The position numbers and the translations under genes were made by a program. A stretch of 64,000 bases of DNA from Pyrenopolyporus hunteri (taxonomy: Eukaryota > Ascomycota > Sordariomycetes > Xylariales > Hypoxylaceae). Below the pieces are notes generated by a model that saw only the letters and a program-made list of their open reading frames with translations, was not told the origin of the DNA and searched no databases. This document shows, piece after piece, positions 1 through 12,040 of this stretch (position 1 is its first letter; each line of letters starts with the position of its first letter). The stretch spans positions 806,001 through 870,000 of the forward strand of contig CADCXC010000004.1 in assembly GCA_902806595.1 (NCBI GenBank). Direction: 5' to 3'.

Positions 1-2358
1 TAGGCGCGTCGAGCCGTGCCGGCTTTGGCTGGCTTCGTTACATGGCAGGTTTCCCGTCTTTTTGCTGTTGTTACCGTTCGCTCTACATACTACATACATA
101 CCTTCAGTGGTGTAGGCCGTCTAGACGTATGCCTAGGTACCTAACATATTGCAATTGTTTATCTAGTAGGTTAGGTAGTTATCTCCATTTTATATTTTTA
201 TACAGGTAATTGCGATAACTCTAGTGTAGAGATTAAATTGAGATTAAAAGCGAACCCGAACAATATACCTGAAGACTATACGCATATGCACAATGCCTTA
301 GGTTTTAGGTCTTTAAGTCTTGGGTCTTGGGTCTTGGGTCTTAGGTGCTGGGACTAAATTTGTAGTGGAATTGATTGCTTAGGTGTACCTAGGTAGGTAC
401 CTAACATAACCCTCCGCGGCCCGGAGCGCAGCGCGGGCGCGAACAACTTAGTACACACCTTAGGTACCCAGCGTACTGTATTGTAGGTATAGTACGTACG
501 TGCCTTAGGCACCTATAGGTACATCAGCCCCCTACCGTAAACGAACAAAAGACCCCATTACCACAACCCGCGTACGGCTGGTTTAGGCAAGTGGAAGCAC
601 CCCATCTGATCTGACATTCTGACCTAATGTACCCGTATCGTGCATATGCTCGGCATGTGGTAGGGAACATGGTACTATGCTAGCTCCTTAGGTTCTCCTC
701 TCCCTCTCTTTCTTTTTTTTTTCTTTTCTCTTAGTCTGGTTATTTTCGTTGATTCGTTACCGTACAATGGCTCTGCTACTCTACTAACCCTACTTGACCC
801 CAAACACGAGGAAACAAGGAAACGAGGAAAGTAATAAAAAAAAAAGAGGGAAAAAAAGATGGCATCACTCGCACACTAATTCACACAATTCATTGGTTGG
901 GTCTGGGTCTTCTGCTGTTTTGCTGCTTTTTTTTTGCTTGTGGGGTTTATTTTCACGTTCATCTCGACGTTTCTGCTAATAAAACTGACTTGATGAGTTT
1001 ACAAGACGGATATAGCCTGTAAGTGGTGGTGGTACGTGTAGTAGTAGTACTCTTCAAAGCTCTACTTTGGTTCCCGTTTCCCGCCCTCTGCTATGCTGTC
1101 CCAAAAAATGTCCCTTCAGCTACTGTTAAGCTGGCCTGTCTCTTGCTGTTCGCGCGTGACATAATCGTCATTCTCGTATGATGGATCTCTCAACCAATAG
1201 ATTTCCCCTTGGCCTGGTTGGCCCCCGTTTGCATGAGAAAAAAAAATGTAAAGGAAAATACGAATTGTGAGGAAATGTGTAGTGTAGGAAAGGCAAAGGG
1301 GGGAACAAAAGTCTCGCTTCCATTCGCTCTCGTAAGCTCACTCACTCCTCCCTTGGTTGAGTGAACCAACAAAGAACCAACCCCCCCATTATGTCGCGTC
1401 GTGAGACTGATACCCAACCATGTTTTTCCCCTTGAATGAAAAAAAAGTAGGACCGGAAAAAAAAACTACCCCGCTCTTGGTGCTGACCTATTCCGAGGTC
1501 CACGTCCCGGTTCAGGGAGACGAACACCGCCAGTGAGCAAGAGGGTAACACGAAGTGAAGTATCCACGTAAGGAAAATGGAGGAGAAAAAAAAGAGAAGC
1601 CAGCGACCCGAATGCAGGAAAAACCCCCTCCGTTACCTACGGGCTCTCTGACCCTGTCCCCGATTCCCAATGATCCCCGTTAAAACGTTGTACAAGAAAA
1701 TACGTAGCCTCTCGACAGCCGGGCTTACATGCCAAGGTAAATCCCGCTCCCCAATGACCGACCATTTTCGCCATGCAACACGTTTGTTTGGTTTACCGAT
1801 AGTATATCCATCATCGGATAGAGAGAGAAGATAGAGAAGAGTGGGAGCAAGAAAGAAGTCCGGTCGAGACTCTTGTAAAAGAAGATGACAACCGAAGTTA
1901 TTCAATAATTGGACAGACGAAGGTTAAATTAAATCAGAATGCTGGCTCGCTTGCTAAGTTTCGACACAAAGACGATAAATAATGATAATGATAATAGCAA
2001 TAATAATAATAAACGACTTGAGAAATTTGTTCCGACCGAGATAGACAAAATAGATGAAGCTGCTGCTGCCGATGATGATGATGGGTGAGAGGGTGGATGG
2101 GTGGAGAGATGAATGGAGCAATGGCGATGACGATCCGTCGTCGTGATGATGATGATAATGATAATAATAAATGAGGAGAAGTCGTAGGAGTTCGTTGCGG
2201 TGGTGCGTGAGCGCGTCGAATCTGAGAGAATTTTTGGACGCGGGAGCGTCGTAAAAAAATGTATGAACAAGATAAATTCCGAAAAAGTCATATTTAAATA
2301 CCAACAAGTGAAAATATCCAAAAAAGAAAAGGCAATCGATCTGGGTGGAGCCTGTGTT

Positions 2359-2396
<38 letters not shown>

Positions 2397-2464
2397 TAGA
2401 GTAATAGTAATAGGGGAAAATGTCATTCTTCTTCGTAAAGTCGTCGTCATATCGTGAATCATAG
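1..2464. other. Gene-free stretch with simple repeats
   Basis: No convincing coding region is seen. The stretch holds several copies of a 7-base CTTGGGT-type run (about 315-345), palindromic TACCTAGGTA motifs (for example near 384), poly-T and poly-A tracts, ATGATG/ATAATA trinucleotide runs (about 1980-2175) and a TG dinucleotide repeat. The part nearest 2464 probably contains the 3' UTR of the bZIP gene. ORFs here are short or encode runs of one residue from simple repeats. Confidence 0.6.
2353..2397. repeat. TG/CG dinucleotide microsatellite
   Basis: An almost uninterrupted run of TG repeats contains a short CGCGCG core. It lies just downstream of the stop codon of the bZIP gene, so it probably falls in that gene's 3' UTR or terminator region. 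Confidence 0.9.
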
Positions 2465-4330
2465 TCATGAGTTGGCTTCGTTGCCGGGTTGTCCGCCATT
2501 CGCGTTGTTGCACTCCGCCACCATCTTGGCGAAGTTCCTCACAACGTCTCCGGGGATCTGATCCCATAGCAGCGATCGAGTGTATACCTCTGCTGCCGAC
2601 TGCTTCTCCGTGTGGCGCATGTTGTGTAGCGCTTCCGCGAGGTTTCGGCGGCCTTGGCTCGTCGTCGATCGCGTCGGCGCTGTTCGGAGGAAATCTTGCG
2701 ATGTCACGCCGTTGTACTGCGCCGGCGTAAGCGAGAAGATCTGCTCGTTTGTCTGCTCCTGCGTCGGTTGTGTGAGCGAATCCGCTAGATCGCCAAGCAT
2801 AGACGGCGCCACGCCCTCCATGCTGCCGCTGGCCATCGGCACCGAAGAGGTCGATGTCCAGTCGGCGGTGCCGGACGGCTGGGGGGCCGCCGGCATGATG
2901 GCGTTCTCTGCGTTGGGGACGCCGGCATCCTTGAAGATGTTGTTGAGCAGCGTCGCCGAAGCTTCGCGGACGTCCTCCGACACGCGGGGGATGGTCGGGG
3001 GCGACCTGTTGGAGAGGACGAAGGCGCCGACGAGGAAGAGCATGAACAAGAGGCCGCCTTGGGTGGTGGACTTCTCCGAGTCCGACGCGAGGGGGACTTC
3101 GGTCTTCTTCTGGGGGACGATCTGAAGCTCCTGCTTGACCTCGGGCTCCATGGGGAAGTCGTTCATGAAACCCATGTTGTCCCAGGACGTGTCCATGGTA
3201 AGGGTGTCCATGTCGGTGAATGCGCTGTTGTAGCCCGTATTGCTGGGGATGGCGGCGTGCTCGAGCCTCTGGACGTGGTCGGTCAGTACGCTGATCTTCT
3301 TGCGCAGGTCGCCGGTCTCGATGGTGTGATTCCGGATCAACTCTTCCTTCTCTAAGGTCAAGTTCTCGACGTGCGCCACCAGGTACTCCCTCTCGCGCCT
3401 CTCCTGATCCAGCTTGATGTGGAGCTCGCTCATCTCCTCCTCCATGGAGCTGATGAGGCTGGTGAAGTGCTTCTTCTCATCCTCTAGCCTCTCCGTGTGC
3501 ATCTTCTTCCTTTGCCTCGAGTCGAGCGCAGCTTGCCGGTTGCGCAGTAACCGCTTCTGTTGCTTCAACTCCTTGATCTCTTGCTCATCAGTAGTCGCCG
3601 CGATAAGCTGGTCGATGTTGCCCAGGTTGCGCTCCGCCGGGATGTCGAACCTGGCGTTCTTCTTGCGGATGCCGTCGCCGCGACGCAGCTCGTTGTGCGA
3701 TCTGATCGTCGGGGTATCTGGCCGCATGCGCTTGACTATCGACGGGTTCTTCAGGTCCTGGCCCATCCAGTCCTTCTGCGGGGAGTTAGGCATAGGAGGG
3801 TTGTTCGGACCAACGGTGGAGAAGAGCGGTACTTGATGGCTAGGATTGCTGAAGGGCGTTTGCATCTGGAGAGGGCGTTGCTGGAAGATGGATTGGTTGT
3901 TGTCGAATGCCGCCTCGAGCCCGTCGTATTGTAACGGCGTGCAGGTGCCCGAGCCTTGACCCATCTGCCATTGCTGACCTTGCGGGTTGTATACGGCTTG
4001 CGACGCATCCGTCCTCGTAAACGGGTTGTTGCTGTTATTTTGCGGCTCTAGAAAGGGGTTGTTGGACGGGAGCGACTGCATATCCACGGATTGCCAGTCC
4101 CCCACCTCCGTCTTGGGCGAGAATATCGAGCCTGCGACAGCGAAGGAATCCCTCCTGCTGCCGGCCATAGGCGGCGACATATCCAAACCCGAGTCCATCG
4201 CGCTGCTGTCTAAGATGTTTTCGTCGAGGATGTTGCTGTCCTCTTCATCGAAGTACTTTTGCGCATGGTTGGTGTCGACGGATAAGTGATTCGGCCGGTA
4301 GAAGGCCTGCATCTGAAATGTTGAGACCAT
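2465..4330 (-). CDS. bZIP transcription factor with predicted membrane segment
   Basis: A single-exon 621-residue protein. Residues about 254-350 form a basic region (core NRQAALDSRQRKK, about 264-276) followed by a long heptad-type leucine zipper and coiled coil. The N-terminal 200 residues are rich in Asn, Gln, Pro and Ser, as in an activation domain. Residues about 424-440 are a strongly hydrophobic stretch (GGLLFMLFLVGAFVLS) flanked by charged residues, which could be a single transmembrane helix; about 180 residues follow it. The basic region resembles the filamentous-fungal MeaB-type bZIP group (nitrogen control), but I am not certain of that assignment. A membrane-tethered factor released by proteolysis, as in the ATF6/CREB3 style, is a second possibility suggested by the hydrophobic segment. 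The start could also be the second Met (residue 7). Seen: bZIP and hydrophobic run. Inferred: membrane anchoring. Confidence 0.9.
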   Translation of the reverse strand: MVSTFQMQAFYRPNHLSVDTNHAQKYFDEEDSNILDENILDSSAMDSGLDMSPPMAGSRRDSFAVAGSIFSPKTEVGDWQSVDMQSLPSNNPFLEPQNNSNNPFTRTDASQAVYNPQGQQWQMGQGSGTCTPLQYDGLEAAFDNNQSIFQQRPLQMQTPFSNPSHQVPLFSTVGPNNPPMPNSPQKDWMGQDLKNPSIVKRMRPDTPTIRSHNELRRGDGIRKKNARFDIPAERNLGNIDQLIAATTDEQEIKELKQQKRLLRNRQAALDSRQRKKMHTERLEDEKKHFTSLISSMEEEMSELHIKLDQERREREYLVAHVENLTLEKEELIRNHTIETGDLRKKISVLTDHVQRLEHAAIPSNTGYNSAFTDMDTLTMDTSWDNMGFMNDFPMEPEVKQELQIVPQKKTEVPLASDSEKSTTQGGLLFMLFLVGAFVLSNRSPPTIPRVSEDVREASATLLNNIFKDAGVPNAENAIMPAAPQPSGTADWTSTSSVPMASGSMEGVAPSMLGDLADSLTQPTQEQTNEQIFSLTPAQYNGVTSQDFLRTAPTRSTTSQGRRNLAEALHNMRHTEKQSAAEVYTRSLLWDQIPGDVVRNFAKMVAECNNANGGQPGNEANS

Positions 4331-7300
4331 TGCTGGTCTGTGTGTATGTGTGAGTGAGTGGGTGGGTTGTGGGTGTGAGTGTCTTGGAGAGAGCGAGAGT
4401 TGGAAACTCTGCGGGTCGTGGATAAGATAGTCGAAGAGATCGGTTTTGCTCTGCAGGGTTGTTCGGTTAGTGCATCGAGCGGTGAACGATTATATGACTA
4501 GTAGCGGTGGGCCGTTGATAGACTATTATTTTCTCTTTTTCTTTTCTCTTCTGTCTTTTTTTTTCTTGTCCTTTCCCCTTGTCGAAATCGAGTCTCGACT
4601 GAAGACGAAAGCCTGGTTCGAGACGATGATTAAGAGTATGTGTGCGTAGGTACGTGTGTATATGTGTAGGTAGATATGTATGTATGCGGACGTAGGTGTG
4701 AGTGTTAATGTATGAGAGACAATGGGGCGGGGAATGTTGCAGTGATAAATGGGAGCGATAAGAGGTCGGCTCGGTTTTGGAGGTGTAAGTGGTAGGTGAG
4801 AGATGGTGGTAGTATTTGGTAGCAGTGGTGGCGGCCGGGGGGGAGGAGACTTGCAGGAGACGAGAGAGACAGAGTGAGAGAGTCGGCAACCCTTAAAAAG
4901 AAAGATAGAAAATATAGAAGGGGGGATAAAAAGGTGGGAGGAGTGTGTCACTACACAACTTACAAAAACAACTTCTTCGGCTATAGAGGTGAAGAGATGA
5001 TTTTCTTGTAATTCTTGCGTCGTACAGGTAAAGGTCGGCTCGGATCCGTCTTACAAAGATATGTATGTAAAACAGAACGAATGCAAAGAGGGTAAAAGAA
5101 GGGGGGGACGAGGTGGTTGTAATAGATGCTGTCCGGGAATCGCGTGATTCACAAAGCTCAACAGCAACCCAGATGTTTTTTTCTTATAAGATATTTCCTT
5201 ATGGTCGGAGGGGCGATATGAGATGGGGGGTGGAGGAAGGGCCTTCGTACTTAAACAAGACTTGGTGTCGATTCCCAGGGATTTGCTTGGGATTTGCTTG
5301 TGCTAAGAGACGGGGGTCAGTCAGTCGAGCTCTTGTAGTGGGGAAAGGAAGCCCATGAGACTGCCAAAACTGACGAACGGTGCTTCGGTTCGCGGGCAAT
5401 ATGATAGTGTGTGTGTGGAAGGACGTATGCGGGTGTGGTCCCTAGTAGGTACATACCTACATACAGACCTACAGAGAGTACGGGGGGTGTGTGGTGTGTG
5501 GCAGCGAGATGGATGCAGTTCCGGTCCACTGGTTGATCCCTCAGCCAAGAAAACCGTCCATCTCTCCACCGTCTTCTTCTTGTCCACTGCGTCCAGACGG
5601 TCGTCCGCTCTCCCAATAGGCTTGTGGAACGGTAGATCTGCCTCTACGGGTCAATGAAATAGCCCAGCTATACGGTTGGGTGGGTTTGTCAACGGACTGC
5701 ACAGCAGCAGACGGGAGAGCTTACAAAGATCCCTAACCAACTAGACGCTCTAGCTGCCTCTAACCACTGGGAATACGTGCCACCGGCTTGCAGCCATTAC
5801 GGTAGGGCAACGGATAACTGTAGAGCCTGTCAATGCGATGCAGCGACGCCCATGCACCTTCACACGCCCCTCTCCCGCCTGCGTATGCTGGTAGATCCGA
5901 CGAATGGAATCGAGGAGGGGTTCACTATGCTGACGGGCTGGAGTCGCATGTGCCAGAAACGGAATCATTGGATTGCTGAACCGGTAATGGTTTACGAGCG
6001 AAGCTAGGAACGCCATAGGCCACAGGTTGTTAGCCCTGCCTAGGTTGGGCACCGACGACTTGGGTGGAATTGCTACCTGAAGGCCCTGGAATCATGCACT
6101 CGCGCGCCCAGGAGCACGCTTTCGCACCCACTAGCAAATCGACTGAGTCCCCTCGAGCCGCTTCCCTATTTGCTTACAAGCTCTTGGTGGGGTGATAGAG
6201 AGAGATCTCTATCCTAGGCACTCTCGCACTTACGAGTCCACCGATCGGTCGATACAATAAAGTAAGTATCCTCCTTTCCACGGAGAGGGTCACTTCCCGA
6301 GCCATACATCAGTCCAAGCAGTCTTTGGAGTAGCTTGAGCCCAAGATACAAAGATACGGTTCGACGCGATGAGCGCTGTGAGATGACGAATGTTCATCTA
6401 CAATCCACACTCGGACGAGGGAAACTATGCGATACAAAAGCGGGACGAGCTTCCCCGAGCTCCTACTGGAGACCTGAGAGCTCTAGATACTAACCCTCAT
6501 CGTCTAGTCCGACTGGTGTCACATGATCATGACCGGTTGATGCTGTTGTGTTTGTTTGTACTGGGACGTAGAGAGTAGGTACTTCGCGCTACGACCTGAA
6601 TTCGAGACATAAACATAAAGATTGCAGCCCGACCCCCTTTGTGCATCCGAGGCTCTCCCAGCCATGACATGACTGCTGCTAGCTGCGTCTACATGTCGAG
6701 CAAACACTGACTACGTTGCGCCCAGAACCGCGAAGAGCAGCACGGCGCCGGTTTACCATACCTAGTTTGTCAGTAGATCACGAGATAATTACGACAACCG
6801 CGATTGATCATTGCATTGAAGGGGCCACTCTAAGTTACTCTCTACGTTTTCCCCTACGGAGGTACCATGCTCAGATCTCGGAACGGGACGACGGTAGCAT
6901 CAAGGTGTCAGATTAGAGCGAGACCGGGAGCCTGGGGCCGATCTTACCTTCACCCGCGCTCCGAAGCAACTCTGCCTAGGTGCTACAACCTCTCGGCGTC
7001 TCGTCGGTTACTGGAACCGTCACTGGATGGATGCGGATATTTTTTTTCCTTTTGCGTGTTCGGCGACCTTGATAATGAATTCCTCTAGCTCGTCCGCGGT
7101 CCCGAATGAGCCCATCCGAGAAGGTTCTATCTAGTTTTTTACTTGGCTGGTAGGTCTTACTCGCGGGGTTCTTGCGGTGAAGACGATATTAGTCAAATAA
7201 CGTTATAAATAGCCGAGAATAGTGAAGGTTAAGCCGTGATGGAAGCCCGAGCACAGACAATGGGTCCAGCTTCTTAAAAAGATCCTCGAGCTTTCTCTTT

Positions 7301-9922
7301 AACGGATTTGACACGATGGGGCCCTCCTCTCCCCCTGTTGGCCGGCGGGTCTTCCGGAGCCGGGGTCTAAGGCGCGCTATTGATCGTTTGAGATGCTAGG
7401 AAGGAAAAAAAAAAAACAAAGAGCTGCACCTTGAAAAAATTCTCTGGATATCTAAGTCCTTCGAGGATAGCATCGACTTGCGTGGTTCTAGCATGAGACG
7501 CGCGAATGCACCAACGGCGGCAGGTTCGATCAGGCAAAGCTCAGCCACCGCGTACACGGCGAAAGGAATACATATCCATAGACCGGCCAACAGGAAATTG
7601 CCCGTTTCGAGAATGACGTACAGGTGTAGATCCCGACGAGCTTAGTTAATGGATGTCCTGTGGAGGCTCCGTTTGAGATTCTACAAGGGGAGGCCGTCGC
7701 GGGGAACGGTTAATCGGATGGAAGCCAATGGCTCTCTATTATAAGCAAACGCTCAGGAGGAGTTGGTCTGAGGAGTAGGCATGGCCGAACCTTCGACCGC
7801 GGCCCTTCCGCATCGGGAGCCGGTACAGGTAGGTATGTTTTCTGCAAGCCCGCTACGACCCGGATTTGGCGGTTGTGGGCTCTTGGATGTTTGCAGCCGG
7901 GACGCCCAACCGGAGAAATTGATGAATAGGTCGTCGTTGGCGACAGCATGTAAGATGGTTGACGCCTGAATGATACGAGTAAAACGCTCCGTGATCAGCT
8001 CTATTCGATTCAATCCCGAGGAGGAGAAGCGCGATGGAGCGTTTCAACGCACGTGCGGTTCGATTGTTACTTGTTGCTAGGAGCGCTCGCCTCGTCTGAG
8101 TGATTGGCTATGAATCGCGCATCCTCCGGCGGGTCGGCTGAGAGCCAGGCCATGCTTGGCGCGGTGCGTTTCTGCTCTACCCGCGATACGCAATATCGAG
8201 TTACAGACCAATTGACCATGAACCACACGATCCTAGGTCAAAACAAGGAGCGCGAGCGGCTTAAGGCTTCTTCCTTTGCTTCATGACGCATCGACGAGCT
8301 CACCACTGCTCGCGGGTGCGACGCGGTGTGGATGAAATACGCCGTCCTGGTTGGACCGGAGCTCAATTGAATCGTGCTACCTACACCGACTGTGGCTCCT
8401 TATTCCGAAGTACCGAGGGGACTCAGGGCTTTCGAGCACTTGCCCAGAAGGGAAGAGCTTCTCGTTAGGCACGAACTTCATACATTCATACATGCAGCGC
8501 CGTGACACCTAGCGGGCCGGCTTTTATGCGGCCAGTCGCACATAAGAATGGGTCACATCCCCTTCTGGTACGATCTGAAGGTGATGAGAGGTCGGATTTG
8601 GGGTTGATGGAGAAACGCTAACTTCGACTTGCCCTCGCCCGTGCAAGACATGTGCGCCTGCTCGGTACTGCCAAAACCGAAAGGGGATAGTTCGTAAGCG
8701 GCGGTGAGTGGCCTTTTCGACCAACCAGCTTCCAAGGTCATCGATCCTGGCATGGGGTGCTACAGCTGATAGTCAAATACGAAACCACCATTTCTGCCCA
8801 AAGGGATGAGAAACCAGGGCGTAATGGAACCATCGCCGTTGAAAGAGTCGATTTTCGAGATGATCCTTAACCTTGCTCGGGCGTACCTGTCCAAGGAGAT
8901 GCTGCTCTCTGCGGATGCGTTCGTTGATGTGGACGTCTTCGGGGGAAAAGAGGATGGCCCGTCGGCCTCTATCTAGCGACCTACTTTCTCACGCCGTTTC
9001 TCAGATCTGACTTTTCATCGGAGACCTGCAGCTTTTCATCGCGACTCGCCAGTAAAGTACCGTCCGGCTCCACTGGCCACATGCGACATTACGTTCAACC
9101 ACGAAGACCCCGATAATCGCTTGTAGCATGTCCTAAAAGGGGGAGGGAGGGATGAGTCATATCTAAGGCTGCTGTCACACGGGGGGAAAGCGACGTCGAG
9201 GTTTCGTTCATATCTCTGTGCAATTGCTATTTCATTTTGCCGGATTGAATTGAGAGTTCGCTTTTGCTCTAGGAGAAGCTGCTAGGCTTTAGCCAACATG
9301 GCGGTGTAGCCCCGACAGCCGGGAAAGCCTACGCAGCTCGTTTTTTTTTAGACCGGGTAACTTTGCTCAGAGTAATATATTCTATATGCGGTTGAATCCT
9401 TTCTAAGAATTTCGACCACTCATCTCGTCGGAACGTCAGTGATATGAAACGGATTTCTCGCCCAACTCGAACACCTGAAATAGTGTTTTTCCCCACTCCG
9501 CGTTACGTAGGGCAAAGGTGGAGTTCTGAGGCTGCGCGTCGAAGCAATTTCCAGAACCGAACGATACGCGGCAGCTTGTCATTTTTGTACCTTGCGTTGG
9601 CGTACTCACGTAGTACGGCTGTGGTAGCACAAAGTAGCAAGAATCCGCGTAATATGCGATGGTCCCTGCGATGCTAGCGACCCTGAGATCCGCATCCACC
9701 GCACGGTAACGAGCTAGTCGGGGCAGTGGAGTGGCTTCGTGACCGGATGAGCCCATATCCTCGGTACCGACCCACGGTGAGCTACCCAAGGGATGGATGG
9801 CGCAAGCAAATTTGGGTCGATGACCCCGGATCTCCGAGGTGAGTGAGATCGAGAGGTCAGTTGCCGAGTTCAAGGTATGTTTGACGCGTTGTCCGTGGCT
9901 GTACAATGCGTCTGAGCGGTGA
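4331..9922. other. 5.6 kb region without a recognisable gene
   Basis: The first several hundred bases should be the promoter and 5' UTR of the bZIP gene, with polypyrimidine tracts around 4530-4580. The remainder has many stops in all frames and moderate GC. No protein family, TIR or LTR could be recognised. The longest open frames are short and have no motif or splice-supported extension. It may be decayed old sequence or long regulatory DNA. Confidence 0.5.
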
Positions 9923-11668
9923 TCATTGGAAGTCCCAGAGCTTCGTCAGGAGACTATCCTCAACCCCCGAGGCCGGATCCTGCGGTAGGAACACCCTTTT
10001 AGGGATCATGAACTCCACAACGGGTGCCTTCTTGACTTGCTTAGACAACTCTGCGTCGAGCAACTAAAGGAGCACGTTAGCTCTAGGGAACCTAGCACGT
10101 AGGACGGTGGCACGCTATAACTTACACTACTATACGAATGGTCTAGGAAATCCTCAAGATTGTAGGACTGCTTGGTGAATTGCTCCGATATTATTTTCGC
10201 GATAGTCGCGACGTTCGGGTGGTAGTGCGACTGTAGTTGAACAACTTCCCATAAACAGCTATCGATGGCGCGTGTCTCCATCGGGTCTTCTTCGTCAGCG
10301 ATGAAGGGGTCTGCCATTCCTTCATTTTCCAGGGTCTCTTTCTCTTCCGGCGTCCTCGGCACGCGATGCATCATAAACGTGCAAAGGGGATGCTTCTTGA
10401 ATAGATTGTAAATCCAGGGTATGACTACCACGATAGCGGCAGGGGGGGCGTTGAGGCACAGTCTCGTGATTCGCTTGATGAAACTTGCGACAAGGACGGC
10501 GGGAAGATGCGTTGAAGCGAGGAACGTGTCCAGTAATCGAAAGAACCTGGACCGATGTTTTGAGTGCAGGATGTTCGCATCCAGCAATGAGTATAGTTTC
10601 CGATAGAATAGCGGATAGTCCAGGTTCCGCTCTTGTATGAGATAGAAGACTCCCGATAGAGCCAAGAGAGAAGTTGCGCCACCGGAATTATACGAATCGG
10701 TTAGGAAGTCCATTAGAAGCTCTGGTTTGGTGAACCACGGAGCTATGGATCTAGTCATAATCTGAAGCACTTTCTTCCTCTGATCTCTGTTAGGGCCTAG
10801 GCTTAGTAGCGCTAACCATGCTTCCTGGGCATGTTTCTTCTGCTGGTTCAGTGATGCGACAGGATGCGACTTCTTCTTCGGTGCGCCAATGTAAAACTCG
10901 CCTAGATCCTCTGCAGAATCCGGGACCTCTTCGAAAAAGGATAGCACGTCGAATACGTTATCAAAAATATTTGCGTCTGGGGATATCAGAGTATCCGCGG
11001 CGAGAATATCTCTGCGACTAAGTTAGCATATCTAGCGCACTTATTAAGCGGAAAGTAGCCGCCTACTTCAGGGCCTTGAAGGTATAGAGTCGTATATCCG
11101 CATATTCGCCTAAGAACTTTTCGCAAAACTCCTGTCTGACTTCCTTAGACTCGCTCTCAACAAGCGCTTGTACAACTTCTTTTAAGAAGGCCTTCGGGAA
11201 GTTGTATTCGTCCTTGTCGTTGACTAGATATTGACCCTCTGCTTGCAAGATGCGCATGGCTAAAGTGAGGGCAGTCGATGCAGAATTCTCTTCGCCTAAA
11301 GCAGAGACTAAGATCTGCTGGTAATCTCCAAGCTTCTTCTTAAGCCATTGGACAACTACGACCTCCTTTTCCGACTGCCCATTCCGTCGCGCCAAATTTC
11401 CTGATGCAAGGAGGCGTAGGAAGACTCTGCACAGCGAAACCAAGGCAAGTTGAGTAGAATCGTCGTCGCTATCTTTCTGCGCGAGGTCTAGAAGGGTCGT
11501 TATGTTATTGTAGTTCTTCTTAGACTCTAGGATCCCATTCTCGAGTAAGAGGATCTCGGCTTGAGGATCGCGCTCGTCGCCGCTCTTTGCTTTCGACCGT
11601 TTATTGGCATTTTCGGAGGACTTCGATCGCTTCCTCTTCAAGGACTCCTCGGCAACAGCCCCCGACAT
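9923..11668 (-). CDS. NOC4: Nucleolar complex protein 4 (Noc4/CBF-Mak21 family)
   Basis: Three exons: 11067-11668, 10126-11017 and 9923-10063, giving 544 residues. Introns are 49 nt (11018-11066) and 62 nt (10064-10125), both GT..AG and phase-consistent. Noc4 pairs with Nop14 in the nucleolus and is needed for maturation and export of the 40S pre-ribosomal subunit. The N-terminus carries a basic nuclear-localisation-like stretch (KRKRSK, KRSK). The central and C-terminal part is the CBF/Mak21 domain, with features such as SGVFYLIQERNLDYPLFY and HKSRFFRLLDTFL-like text. The last exon ends with a VVEFMIPKRVFLPQD-type tail typical of Noc4. The length fits fungal Noc4 (about 550). It is divergent from ATP4 with about 370 bp between the start codons. 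Confidence 0.93.
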
Positions 11669-12040
11669 CTCTAGGCGGTTGGGTATGGTACCTACGTAAT
11701 TGAATTGGATTGGGGATGTGTTAAAGGAGACGGTGAAGAGAGAACAATAGGAGAAAAAAAGTTGAAATTGTTAGAGCAGCCTCGAGAAAGAATAATGCAA
11801 GGCTGACTTCGGATCTGGGTTAAAGTGGGGAGCAATCGGTAAATCACGTGCGATACCGACCAATCACGGAAGCGGGTTGAAAGCGGGTTTACTGGGAAGG
11901 TGCAAGTGCGTTAAAACCTCATCGAACTTCGATCCCGAAAGCTCCTCAAGTAAAAAAGTACCTAAGGGCAAAATAATTATATCCCCCATCTCCCCTCACC
12001 CGAATCCGCCGTCTCTCGCCATAGTCGTCATAGTCTCGCA
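11669..12040. promoter_or_regulatory. Bidirectional NOC4/ATP4 intergenic promoter
   Basis: The 372 bp between the divergent start codons contain a CACGTG E-box (11845-11850) and a CCAAT box on the plus strand (11860-11864) within 20 bp of each other. CACGTG is a bHLH site and CCAAT a HAP-complex site in fungi. The HAP complex is known to control respiratory genes such as ATP synthase subunits. The role here is inferred from the motifs only. Confidence 0.45.

Noticed and set aside
315..345. CTTGGGT-type repeats suggestive of a telomere
   Set aside because: Only about four short imperfect units, not the TTAGGG array of filamentous fungi, and embedded in ordinary sequence.
1929..2567. Two overlapping minus-strand ORFs (212 and 181 residues) with Ile/Tyr/His and Thr-His runs
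   Set aside because: They are read from TG, ATA and GAT simple repeats and overlap the end of the bZIP gene. They have no protein family features.
9436..9906. 156-residue minus-strand ORF
   Set aside because: No motif, low-level composition, no splice-supported extension, and adjacent to a long region with stops in all frames. Kept out as a likely chance ORF.
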